Positions 1 to 11,700 of a stretch of DNA of 64,000 nucleotides are shown here, one piece after another. Position numbers and translations under genes: made by a program. The notes beneath the pieces were generated by a model that saw only the letters and a program-made list of their open reading frames with translations, was not told the origin of the DNA and made no database searches. Location: the NCBI RefSeq assembly GCF_963678635.1, contig NC_087062.1:17349789-17413788 (forward strand), given 5' to 3'. Each line of letters starts with the position of its first letter. The first letter of the stretch is position 1. The stretch comes from Symsagittifera roscoffensis. Lineage: Eukaryota; Xenacoelomorpha; Acoela; Convolutidae.

Positions 1-479
1 TAGAAATTGGACTGGGATCTGTCGAGGACAAACGGTTCAAATCTCAGATGAGCAAATGATACACCCCTGGAGCGTCCCAACGAGCATGGCGCGAATACTT
101 CCCTAACTCCCAAATATTCGGAGCTGATATCAATCCCGATATTCTGTTCCAAGAGGAAAGGATCAAAACATATTACGCAGACATTACTAAAAATGGCACT
201 TTGCGTAAGATGTTTGATGAAATTGCGGTACCCCTAGATATTTTCATTGATGACTCACTACATGAACCTGGTCCGCAGAAAAATCTCTTCTCAGTTGCTT
301 TTGAAAAAGTGAAACCGGGAGGATTTTACGTCGTCGAAGATATTATGATGCAGACACTATGTGAGGAACACTATCAGCATTATATCGATTTACAGTTGAA
401 GGACTTTGCATTTATCCGGAGAGAAAAGTTTGTTAATGATGGCATACTTTCTGTTGTCAGAAAAGAAAAAAAAACATAA
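1..479 (+). CDS. SAM-dependent methyltransferase-like domain, 3' exon (5' end outside window; in-frame TGA)
   Basis: The frame reads EIGLGS near base 3, then an in-frame TGA at 57-59, then YTPGAS, a FGADINPD motif, DIFIDDSLHE and VKPGGFYVVEDI, ending at TAA 477-479. These match the class I (Rossmann) methyltransferase fold: glycine-rich SAM loop, acidic GADI strand end, the IDDxxHE segment and the KPGG-Y-V-ED turn. The closest type I recognise is the MycE-like sugar methyltransferase/hydroxylase-associated family; the substrate is unknown. The first bases, TAG, could be a 3' splice site with the exon starting at 4. The TGA sits between two conserved motifs, so it means a pseudogene, a sequencing error or recoding. 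An AATAAA overlaps the stop (479-484). The methionine at 201 is internal to the domain and is not a credible start. Confidence 0.6.
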
Positions 480-1367
480 ATAAAACTATTATAGCAGGCA
501 AACAGGAAGAACCACACACTCGTACTATTTTTTACTATACGAAAAACATAAACTACAAAAAGTTGACGTCTACAACTCATGCCGAGAATGGAGTGCATTC
601 TTGCCAATGCCGCTTGGGTTTGATATTTGATTGCTTCTTAGTCATGACATGAATGATCTTTCCAAGAATTTGTACTAAACGCGGCAACCTCACTCCGAAA
701 TTGATTCATTGAAGTCATATGTTCAGTATTTAATATTGAATTATTATGTGACCAAAAGACAATTTAGACTACGAAATGCACAATCATTGAGTCTTTCTTT
801 AATTTCTCTTTATGATACTCGATACAATTTTCCGTTTTTTAAAAATAGTTTTGGTTTACGCTAGTCAACTCATCGCCCTAAAAACAAGAGTAGTAATTAA
901 CAAATCTCTGACCAGATTTTTATGGTAAATGAGACTGCGACGTCTCATATAAACGGCTTATTAAGTATAACTTTTGTGGCGTACCATTTCGTTTAATTTT
1001 CATTATTATCCGTAATGAGACAAAAGTTCAGAAACATTCTGAACCAAAACTTGTAGAACATATAAAATAAACCAACGAAACTTAAGGTCAATTAATGCTT
1101 CTTGGGAAATAAGTTTAAATTGAAAATGTGTTCGAAGTAATATTTTGGTTTGTTCTTTTGCTAATGTTTTCTGAATACAACTGCAGTCGATTACGCCTAA
1201 ATTTATGTTTTTTCAAGCTTTCATCTAATTCCTTTCATCACATCACGCACAAAATGAACACAAAAAACGTCACAAAACTGACACAAAATGGAGGGAGAAA
1301 ATTTTTTCTTTTGGAAGGAATTACGCCGCACAGAAATGAACTGCTTGCATAGAATCCTGGTGCTTTT
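480..1367. other. Intergenic, no gene seen
   Basis: AT-rich sequence with many homopolymer A/T runs. It has only short ORFs without recognisable motifs and no RNA gene. Confidence 0.5.
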
Positions 1368-1843
1368 GTTGTGCCGGCCATTAAAATGGAGAGAAATTCT
1401 GCGTTTGGGTGTTTTTTCCCAAGCAAAATCATGAATCACTAATAATCATCGGAATGGTTCATCTGATATATCAAATAAAAGCTCTTTGAATCTTGATTCG
1501 AATGACATATAAAAAGTTTTTTTTAAAATGTTTCAGTGCTGAGAAAAAGCGTTGAAACACTTTTAATTTCGAACGAGTAAAGCAAACGAGCAACTTCGTT
1601 ATATGAAAATCTTAATTTTGTTTAGTTTTTTAGGCTAGAAAAAACTTGAAATTACAAAAAAATATAGTTTTGGAAGTTTGTTTTCGCGCTTCCTTGGCAA
1701 TACAAATTCTTCTACGAAATTATTTTTTAGTTATGTCAGTTATGTCAAATTCATTAATTTCGAAAAAGAGCTAACTTTTAAAGTTTTTTATGAATGTGCT
1801 CCGAGTATTCTGTGTTACTTGCACAGCAACCGGCTATCCTTGT
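1368..1843 (-). mobile_element. M2-family repeat, reverse orientation
   Basis: Read on the minus strand it begins ACAAGGATAGCCGGTTGC, continues through the hairpin CTGTGCAAGTAACACAG, and ends in a diverged ...CCATTTTAATGGCCGG. This has the same layout as the better copies at 11354-11890 and 23334-23908. No coding capacity; non-autonomous. Confidence 0.55.
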
Positions 1844-3489
1844 GGAAGAAATAAAATTGGCTGAAAAAGACTCAATGAAAAGTCGAAACTAAATTCTAAA
1901 CACGATTTAAAGCAGTCCACGATGATACATTTTTCAACTTCAATGAACTTTTCTCTGTGCTACTCGATATTAAAAGAAAAAGAGAGGAAAAGCTGCTCTT
2001 TGCCAACAAGCAAAAAGCAACAGCAAAAAAAATAAAACTAAAATATCAGAAACAAAAGCAAAAATGAGCCCTCGAAACAAGAACACGCCTATAGATCGAG
2101 TTAGATCGCGGCATTACAAATAAAATTTCAACCATTATAGCAGTGATGTATTACAACTTTTTTTTCCACAAAATGACCCTAACTTTCAACGCAAGCTCCG
2201 TTCGGATAAATAAATATCGAATCGGCAGATCTCCACCACCGCACATCAAAATCAACAAATCGACCAAAAGCTAAAAAAACCAGGAACACGGATTTTTTCC
2301 GATTAAGCCTTTCCAATCGATGAAGACTTGAAATATAGAATTACATAACAGTTGTGTTCCAAAGGAAATAATTGGAAAATCAGCTTCCCCAATCCATAGA
2401 ATTTGCGATTAAGAGGATAGAAATCAGAATTACCCAACGGAAAGTTTAGAAAATGTTTGCAGACTACAGAATTGCAATCCAAGACCTCTCACGATTTGCC
2501 ATTTTTCTGTCGCTACACGAGTATCATGTCTTATTTTTTGATAGATCAGAGTACTTAAACGGATTTACCCATTTCAAAAATAAAAAATGTTCTTTGTTTC
2601 AAAGCGTTGTTTGACCATTCAAATGGAGATCGTCTGAGAGATGATCTGGATGCAAAAAAAGCCCTGTATACAGTACACAGCTCAATTAAATTGCATTTTG
2701 GAATCATAATTGTTCATTCGAAACTAACGATCTTAGCTAGTCTCTCACGTAAGTTTTTTCAACATACGAAGGAACTCGTAAGTTTATTAAGCTCTTAGAC
2801 ATAAACCGAATGAAAATCCATTACTCTATATGACTCAACTAAAACTGTCTAAGTACACTTACCTACCATGTCAACATTTGGGCCATGAATTGCAAGTACT
2901 AACGTAGTAAGCAGCTAAAACATGAAGACAAATTTCGTTCGATTCATCGGTTGAGAACTAAAAAATGCAACTTATGTACCGTGACTGTTGCAATCATGAT
3001 TGTAGCGTTGACAAAAATCAATTAAGGTTCCTGCCACTAACCAAGACGGCAAGAATTAGTTAAAATTCACTTTCGAATCTCAAGTCGATCACATTTTTGA
3101 CGTCGATTCCGTTTTACTAAATGGAGTGTAAATTACCTTCTTTTTCGCAAATGCATTTGTGTTGAAGTTGAAATACAACAAAAATCAAAGTGCAAAAGAT
3201 CAATTTTGGAAAAAGCGGAAAGACTAACATGTTCTTCTCGACACCGAGAAAACTATTTAAAAGTATATTTTGCAATAAGAATCTCGAATGAAAAAGCTTT
3301 ATGAAAATACCCCGCATATAATAGCTTACCAGTTTACTGTAAGGTACCTTAAATTGCGTATATAACTTGCTCGGCCAAAGTGCCTATTTTTGTTCCAAAC
3401 GCAAAGTTTTTTGTATTCGGCTAAAATTAAGTTTTTTTTTAATTTCTCCAATTAACATCAGGTACCACAAATCAATGTCAGATGGGACG
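1844..3489. other. Intergenic, no gene seen
   Basis: AT-rich, with only short unrelated ORFs (the longest about 66 codons). Nothing recognisable on either strand. Confidence 0.45.
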
Positions 3490-4182
3490 ACAACGCAAAA
3501 AAGCAGCTTCATAAATTGAAATAAGAAAAAAACAACAAATAAGCCTAAGTTAGTAAAACTTTACTACGTATTGGCTCCGAACCGTGAAAAATCAAAATTG
3601 AGCGTGAACAAATTTTACGACTTTTTCGTGAAAAAAAAACAAAAAAAGTCAGCAAAACCTATCTAAGAGTCTTCACTACGTTCATTACTCTTAAACAGTT
3701 GTCAAACACCAGTCACAAATAAAGCAGTTACATACACCAATAAATTGCCAATGCGATGCAGCATAGTGGCAACAAATACAAACAGACGCAATTTTGCATG
3801 TAATAAATTGGAATAAAACAAATTAAAGGCATCCACACTAAGTTGCATGTAATAAATTGCAAAGCATAAAGCCACATTATGTATAAATTATGCATAAAAA
3901 AATTGCAAGATATTGATTTAGAAAACTTCTGAAATCGATTTTTTATTACTGTATTGATATTTTAGGCAAATAGCTTTTTTCGGCTCATTTGAACAATGAG
4001 AAATGCATCAACTGTTTTAACTTAGTACTAATTGAATGTCAAAGCATATGCTATCACAAAACCTAAAGGTGCCACCAAAAGTGACACCAACATTTGCGAC
4101 TGAGGCTAGAAAAAAAAAACAGAATAGTCGTACTATAAAACTTACGCTCTCTAAAGTTCGCAAGTGCAAATAATGCATTTCA
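3490..4182. repeat. Dispersed SINE-like repeat, copy 1 (pair of 33140-33744), interrupted by an F1 fragment
   Basis: Colinear with 33140-33744. Shared blocks include AAAAAAGCAGCTT near the start, AGTCACAAATAAAGCAG, GGCATCCACACTAA, TTGCATGTAATAAATTG and an AATAGTCGTA block at the end. At 3575-3692 the tRNA-like part seen in the other copy is replaced by the 3' end of an F1 element ending CGTTCATTACTCTT. F1 therefore appears to have inserted into this repeat, or recombined with it. Confidence 0.6.
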
Positions 4183-5140
4183 ATTGCAATTTGATCGAAA
4201 ATTGAAAAAGTTTAAATAAAATTTCGGTCCCGAGAAAAACCGATCTGAATTATTTGCTCTCAGACGAAATTAGAGCTAATCCACACTTGAAATTCATTCA
4301 TTCCAAGGTAAAAATGGTTTAAAAAAAATTCAATGTTTCGTTACAAACTATTGGTGCTTTGTTCTACTCTAGTTTTAAATCAGCCGCTTCTCCAAAAATA
4401 AACAATGGAAATTTAAAAAAAAAAAAAAAAATTTTCGCAAAATTAATTGCGATCAGAACCTGCGCTACTTGTTATTCCGACCACCCCTAAAGGTAAGCTT
4501 TTTCTGACCAATTTAAGGTATCTTTTTTAGGTATGAAGAAAGCTCGGTGGGGATCAAGTGTAATATAATATATAATTTCGTCATCGGATTCTAAAAAAAA
4601 TAATCCAAAAAGTTCTCCGAGTCGACTAAATTAGACCAAAAAATATGCGTGGCTGACCTCCCCAACTAATTTTGCTACAATTTATCATTTTTAAAGCGAT
4701 TATTACTTCTCATTCTTGTTATATTCTGTTATTCCCAAATTCAGCTGCCCTTTACTAAAAAAAATAACCAAAAAATTATAGAAAAAAAATCCATTATTTT
4801 CCAAACTTTTCTCTTCATGTTTGAATGTCTTTTCTTAGATCATAGTGGCCAGAACATTATGTGCTACTTGCACATCAACTTCTTCTCCTTGTTGCTACTT
4901 GAAATCTGGTTCAATAAAAAAGAGGACAAAATTGAATTTAAACTATTTTAATGGAGAATATAACTTATGACACAGTATAATGACGAACACCAAAAGCAAT
5001 ATATCATATATTATACAAACAAATTTATAGTTTGTCGAACGATATGATTTCATTTCCTTATATACAGAGCAATTAACCATTATAATTTGACTATATAAAT
5101 AAAAACATCTTCGTGATTATCTTCGACAACTCATTTTTTT
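4183..5140. other. Intergenic 3' of WDR11 with an M2 remnant
   Basis: No gene. At about 4853-4900 a reversed, degraded M2 start is visible (the CACATAATGTTCTGGCC side of the hairpin, read on the minus strand). A possible WDR11 poly(A) signal ATTAAA lies on the minus strand at 4947-4952. Confidence 0.4.
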
Positions 5141-5743
5141 TTACAATGTTACATTGTGAAACCCTATACCAGCCATGGCAGTTTTCAAGTGTTCCTTGCT
5201 TTCAACTTGTAAATCTTTATACAGGTCTAAATCTTCTCCGTTATTTGAAATCAGACCCATTTCTTGCATGCATTTCAACAGCAGGTACGCTTTTTCTGCT
5301 TGTTGAGTCGACAGCAACAGCTGCAATGCTTTGTAAAACTGATTTGTTGAAATGAACACCAAAATTGCCAGGTTTTTCTGATTGATCTGAGGCGACTGCA
5401 GAAATTCTGTCCACTTTTTCACAATCTCCTGGTAGCTCTCTGAATCCTGTAGAGATATTTTTGCCAATGAGATTGATTCGTCCCAATTGCCATAGCTCTG
5501 TAGGTATCTGCAAGCGTCCAGGTAGTTCTTGTACATGCAGAGGATTTCGACTCCGGCGTCCAGGAACCCACTTGCAATCATATTTGTGGCAACAAGTTTG
5601 GAGATGTCCTCGTTGTGCTTCTGGGATTCGCCTGTGCTGACGATGAGGTTGATCAGACAAGTTTTGAGACTGTTCACGTGGAATGATGAGAGTGCGGGAT
5701 CAGTTGATAGTAGCAGCACAGAAGCTTCCTCGGCATCGCCAAA
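5141..5743 (-). CDS. WDR11: WDR11 exon 6 (terminal coding exon)
   Basis: Acceptor GCTATTTAG|TTT, 603 nt ending in TAA at 5143-5141. It holds the best conserved C-terminal block (KLVATNMIASG, DACRYLQSYGNW, SPQINQKN). It is somewhat divergent and ends MAGIGFHNVTL. Confidence 0.95.
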   Translation of the reverse strand, partial: FGDAEEASVLLLSTDPALSSFHVNSLKTCLINLIVSTGESQKHNEDISKLVATNMIASGFLDAGVEILCMYKNYLDACRYLQSYGNWDESISLAKISLQDSESYQEIVKKWTEFLQSPQINQKNLAILVFISTNQFYKALQLLLSTQQAEKAYLLLKCMQEMGLISNNGEDLDLYKDLQVESKEHLKTAMAGIGFHNVTL

Positions 5744-8700
5744 CTAAATAGCCAGCAATTAGTTAAAACCTGCCAAGGATTTAGAAAATCTGAAGATTGT
5801 CAATTTTAGTTTCTTCAGTGCTATCTACAAAAGATCCTTAAGCCTCATAATTTTTTTCTGCATTTTAGCAAAAAAAAAATAGTGAGAGGATCATACTAAG
5901 CCGCATTCCCTAAACTGAAGAATCTTAGTTCCCTTTGTAATTTCTGCATCTTAGCAGGTTATTTTGATATTAAAACTGACCTTGAGCAGATTGCGTGCGC
6001 AATGGTCCTTCAGTTTGGCTACAGAAATAGCCGAGCCGGCTGATTCGGTGTGAGCATGTCCCAACACATACTGTGCTTCCAGCATTGACTGCCTGTAGAG
6101 CTCATTGGGAACTACATAATCACTCGCTGAGCAGTCTAGGAACTTGGACAGGAACTCTGATTGAGGGTCTTTCTCTGACGATGGTTTCTCTTCGTCGTCG
6201 AGACTGAGCAGGATCTGGTCAATCTCTTTGAATCGAGTGAGGTAGAATTTCGCCACATTCCAAAACTGCTCATCCCAGCGATCGCAAAATATCCTGGAAA
6301 ATAGATATAATTCTCATGATTTACACGAAATTGATCATTACGAGACCAAGCTGTGCACTGGATGGCGCACAATTTTGTGTCTCTATGTTCCTGGATTCCA
6401 GAGACAAGTCTTTAAACATGTTAAAAAATTGTCGGAGCAATCAAAGAGAATGCAAGAACCTAAGAAGAACAAAAGGAGCGTCCTTGTTGCGGAATCGGCT
6501 TACAATTCACAAAATGCACAGTTTGGCCTCATGATTAAATTCGAAACCGGTTTAAGTTACGCGCAAATAAATAATCGTAAGCAGGTGAAGTTTCGGTTCA
6601 GCATGATCAATTTTAGCTATTTGGTGGCCCAAAATTTAGATGATAGCAAGTTTATTCATATCTAAAACTATCAATGGGAAAACAAACCTGGAAACGGACA
6701 AGCATCTCTCCATGGTAGACGTACTGCACAACCCCTTCAACACACCCAACTGCAAGAAATTGATCTGTTTAGCCAACTCCACATTCGACTCATTCTGGAC
6801 ATCCACTTTCTCCACCTCCGTCTCATCTTCGTTCCACTTAAGAGTGCCATTGTCAGTGAACAACAGTGCGTACTTCAGAGCTATTCCAGTTTTGGACGGC
6901 CACAGGGAGGGCATGAAGGCTTCGACATTCTTCACGCTTGTAGTTTGGAAGTTGAGGTATAGATCAGATACCCTAAATAAGCATAACAATATTGAAGTGT
7001 TCGGCTAATTAATTTGACCTCACTTATAATTGATCTACTAATTGATCTACGACTTAGTAGTATCAGCGAATATACAAACTCAACGAAAATAAGCTGTCAA
7101 CTGTTTGGCTTGCAGTTTCAGAGCCTTGAGTAGTTAATTTGATCAAAGTCGTTTTTCATAAATCGTATTTCTTAAAAAAACGCAGGACGTGTAATATTTC
7201 ATATTTCTATTATCAAAGTTATGAGGACTGTTAGATTACGCAAAAATAGCATTCTTAAAATAAAACGAAATCTAGCTGATAAATGATGTGTGCTCGAAAG
7301 CAAAAACAACCTCCCTATCATTGGAGTATTCCTTAAAATCTAAAAGTACTTTGATAGAAAATATCTTGAGCCCGCGGAGACGATAATCCACAATGCGCAG
7401 CGAGCGAGAATATATTGAGAGTTCAGAAATTCAGATGCAAAACATGATATTAACAAGAACAAAACTGCTTGTATCAGGGCGAAGCCCTGACTGCTCCGAC
7501 TGCCTTTTAAGGTCTAAGAAGCAGTAATAACATCAAAAAATTAATTGTATTAAAATAAATTGAATTTTTTCAAAATAAAATTTGAGATTTTTTCTGAAAA
7601 TCATCCCCCCACACGCCATATAAAAAACAAAGTGATAACGAAGCTCCTACTAAAAAATTAATTATGGCAAATAAACTTATTTCGACAAAGTTGGAACGAT
7701 TTCTAAGACGGATTAAATCTCCGATTACACGTTAATAGTGCGAAATAAATCGCGCGTTAATTGTCCCAAATTGGCTAAAATCGAAATCTTTAAACCTCCA
7801 TAACTTTGAAAAAAAATTGTGAAATATCTTTTCAAATTTAAGCTCAAGACAATACTTTTTGAATGATATTTATAAAAATCGGTCAAAACTGGCTAGTGAA
7901 AAAGTCGAAATTTGTCTGAAAAAAACTACCCTGAGCACAAATATTCCGTTACTTTCGCTACGAGGGTTGGAACAAAAAGTCTATACTCAGATTTGATAAC
8001 GCTTGCTTGTTGCAAGTGTTATGAGAGGAGCGAACAATCTATTCGATCGTGGCTATAGAAAAATAATGAGGCCAAAAACAACAGATAAATTTTTCTATTT
8101 TATTCGCATGGGTTCATACTGAATCCGAGCACGTCGAAGAATTAGCTAAAATAATCCATAAAAGGAGCTTTTAAAATAATCCAAAAAAGCTGCGGAAGAG
8201 GAAGAAGCAAAGATCTGTTTTGTCGGACCAGAACCAAATCAGGACAAAAATTTCATCACTATTGAATTTTTAGCAGAGAACACAGGCTTAGACTCTTTAT
8301 TGTCGTTGGCAATTATCTACGAAAAAAAAAACTCGATTAAGGCTGAAGACCAGATTTGGGCTTAATTTAAGGCTGAGACAACTCGTCATCGACTGAATAG
8401 CGCATATTCAAGATTCTTCGAGCTGACAGCGTTACAGAAACAAGTTAAAATCAATTGATGATGGTGAGTTGAACTTGAGAGTATAATCAATACGGTAAGT
8501 TACTTTTTTCTTTGGAGCGGTCTCGAAAGAAAGTATATTTGGTTTAAGTGACATCAAATTCAAAATATTGACTAGACTGAAAAACTATTTCTCTTTTCAT
8601 AATTCATATGGGAGGCATTTCATATGGTTTGATCATTGAATTTTTCAAATACCCCTTTTTAAGTCATGTTATCATACCATTAATTCAACTCAACCTAACA

Positions 8701-11700
8701 TATTGCTCGAACCTGACAGTCCCATCCGAGAAAGCGAGTACTGGTTCCGATGACGTGGCCCAATCGGCATCTATCACGTGACCCATGTTCGTCTTCTGTC
8801 TAAGACTGCTGATATGGGAGGTGTCGCTGATATCCCAGATATCTATTCCGTCCACCAAGAGAATCAGAAGAAAACTGTTACCCTTGCCAGGTGCGAACTT
8901 CAGTTTTCTCACTCTTCCAATACGCGGCACATTGATACCTAAAGATTTTACAATCACAAGTCCTTTGATTCGGTTTTGTAGCGCGAATAAGTCAGAGTAT
9001 AAATTCACTCAAATGCAAAAGTTATCACACATTTTATCGTTTTTTAACATAGTTAAATTGCCTGCATAGTTTAACAATTTCACGAACTGATTAGTTTTGC
9101 AAATAAATAAATACATTCAGAAGAAAACGGGATTCCCGATGAACATTTTAAAGAATACTGCAAATCATGCAGGTAATAATCAAGAGCAGCACACAATTAT
9201 CAGTTTTGAAAATTTGACAACCAAGCCACGACAAACCCAATAAACAAACCTGTAATCAGAGAAGTCAATTCCTCGTCATCTTCAATATAGGTGTAAACAT
9301 AACAGAAGAAAACAACAAGGATAGCCGGTTATTTTTCAAGAAGCAACTTGTTCCATACACAATGATTGAAGTTAAAAAAATTGGAAATGAAAAAAAATCA
9401 AAAAAGGAAAAAAAAATTGAAGTCAATTTTTCTGCTGTTTTTTTTTTCCAGTGGAGGCAGATGTGTGATTAGTTTAAAGAGACGATTCAACAACTAAACC
9501 GAAATTGAAACTGCAATTGAATTGATGAAGAGTTCATTCACAATTTACTACCAACGTTTCATTTGTAAACTTCGTGTCATTGAGTCTTAAAAACGGCAAA
9601 ATTCAAAACACAGTCACTCGACACAGACAAAAACTTTTTGATTTTTTTGGAGTTCCAATCACGACTCATAATTCTCTAATATGATACCTTAAAAACCTCC
9701 AGCTTTCCTTGAGGTAGCAATGGGCGAACAAAAAAATTGCTGAACTAGAGTTCTTTCCCATCACTTCATCACTTATGTGACCTGGTCAGAACAAAAACAA
9801 AGGAGAGTCGTACTTATATTCAAAACTAATAATAACACAGATGAAGCGGAGCTTCGCATCACTTGCGATACAACGGTAGCATACAGAAAATGAAACGGAA
9901 ACAACTAAGTCGAAAAAACATAGTTGGGAAGCGAGCGTACAGAAACTGAAATCGAAACAACTTCGTCGAATAGTTGGATTTTTTTAGGATTAAATGAAAA
10001 ATTCAATTTCAAAAAAAAATTGGAGAACACAACTACCAGTATCGAATAGGCTTTTAATTTCTACGGAGCGGCCACTAAGCCGTCAACTCGTGTGTAGATG
10101 CCCATTAAGCCGAAAACAAAAAACCATAGAAGCTATTTTCATTAAAACACTTTTATACACCAACATTCAAACCAGAACCAACCTGAATAATTAATTTTCA
10201 ATAATTATCTAATTTTGTCCTTCAGACGAAACAAAACAGCTGACTAAGCGGATAAAACAAATCCAAAACCAAGTAGTCCAAACAAAGTTCTTAAGTTAGG
10301 GTTAGTTAATTGTTAAATTACAGGAGTAAATCAACAACACGAGTCGAAACCATGTAAGCCGAATGACCCCTTAATGATCCCTTATCTTAACCCTTCACTC
10401 AATCATAACAACCCAGAAGAAATTTCAACTTTGGTTTTTAACCACCACAAGTCCCTTTTAAAACACAACCACACAAATCTAATAACCAAGTTCCTCGCAA
10501 AAATCCCTCCCTCTAAAGTAATTTGTATACCGCCCGCTAAGGTCGACCCCACAGAAAAAGCTCTCCCCAGAACTACCCGCTGTAAGCTCTCCCAACTCCC
10601 GTCTGGTTACAGCCGGCTTTTAAACACATACCTCTCCCGACTAGACAACAAAGTTTCCCCACTATGCCCGGACTGTCACCTAGCACCCCACACTAGTTGC
10701 CACAATTTTAACTGCCTCAAGAATCCCTCCCCACTCACTCCCGCAGACCTGTGGCTTTGGCCGGTGGAAGTTGCGAATTTCCTTAGCCTGGAGACGGACG
10801 AGCCCAACCCGACCAACGCGGGCTAATGAAAGAAAGATTGCAAGCCGAATAAAACTTCATAGCATTTCATAGCTTTCATTCCCTCTTTTGAGTAGGGCTA
10901 GCAAATTTTTAAATAACAGGAATAAATCAACAGCACTTGCAACTACAACGAAAACTGCTTACAGCACAAGAAAAATCCGTGATTTGCTAACAAAGCCGAC
11001 CAAACATGAGCATACAAAAAATGGTCCGACACCGCAATTTTTCTCGGAACAAAATATCATTTTCATAGATAATGAAAAAGAATGAAGTCCAGCCGGGACT
11101 CGAACCCCAGACCTTAAGACGCAAAGCAGCACCGTTACTTTAGACCAAGCGGTAGGGAGGCTGGCAGTTGTTACAGTTCAATTAACATAGTCAGGATACA
11201 GTAGAAGAAGAGTCAATGAACGCAAGAAAACAAAATACTGACTTGTTTTTTGGATAAAATTTCAACTATCGAAATCCAAAGAAAAAAATATGAACTCTTT
11301 GAATTTAGAGAATTCATGATTCACATTTTTTTGATTAAAAAAACTAAATTGAGACAAGGATAGCCAGTTGCTGTGCAAGTAGCACAGAAGGTTCCGACCA
11401 GTCTTAAAAAATACAAAAACATTTTTTTTTCAAAATAATGTCGTTTTTTTTTCCGCATGGTGTGATAAAAAAATCTGAACAGAAAAGAACATATTTGACA
11501 GCCATAAAAAGGCCATTCGAAAAACAGTTTTTGAAAAATTAAAACCAAATTTTTTTGCAGAATTTTTCGAATTTTTAACTTTGTTTACAAAATGGAGCTA
11601 AAAAAACTCCAAAAACTACTTTTATTTGAGTACAACTAAGTTTTCACGGCTTAAAGTAAGCTTAAATAAGCTATTGTAAGCCTACACTGTCACACCATAT

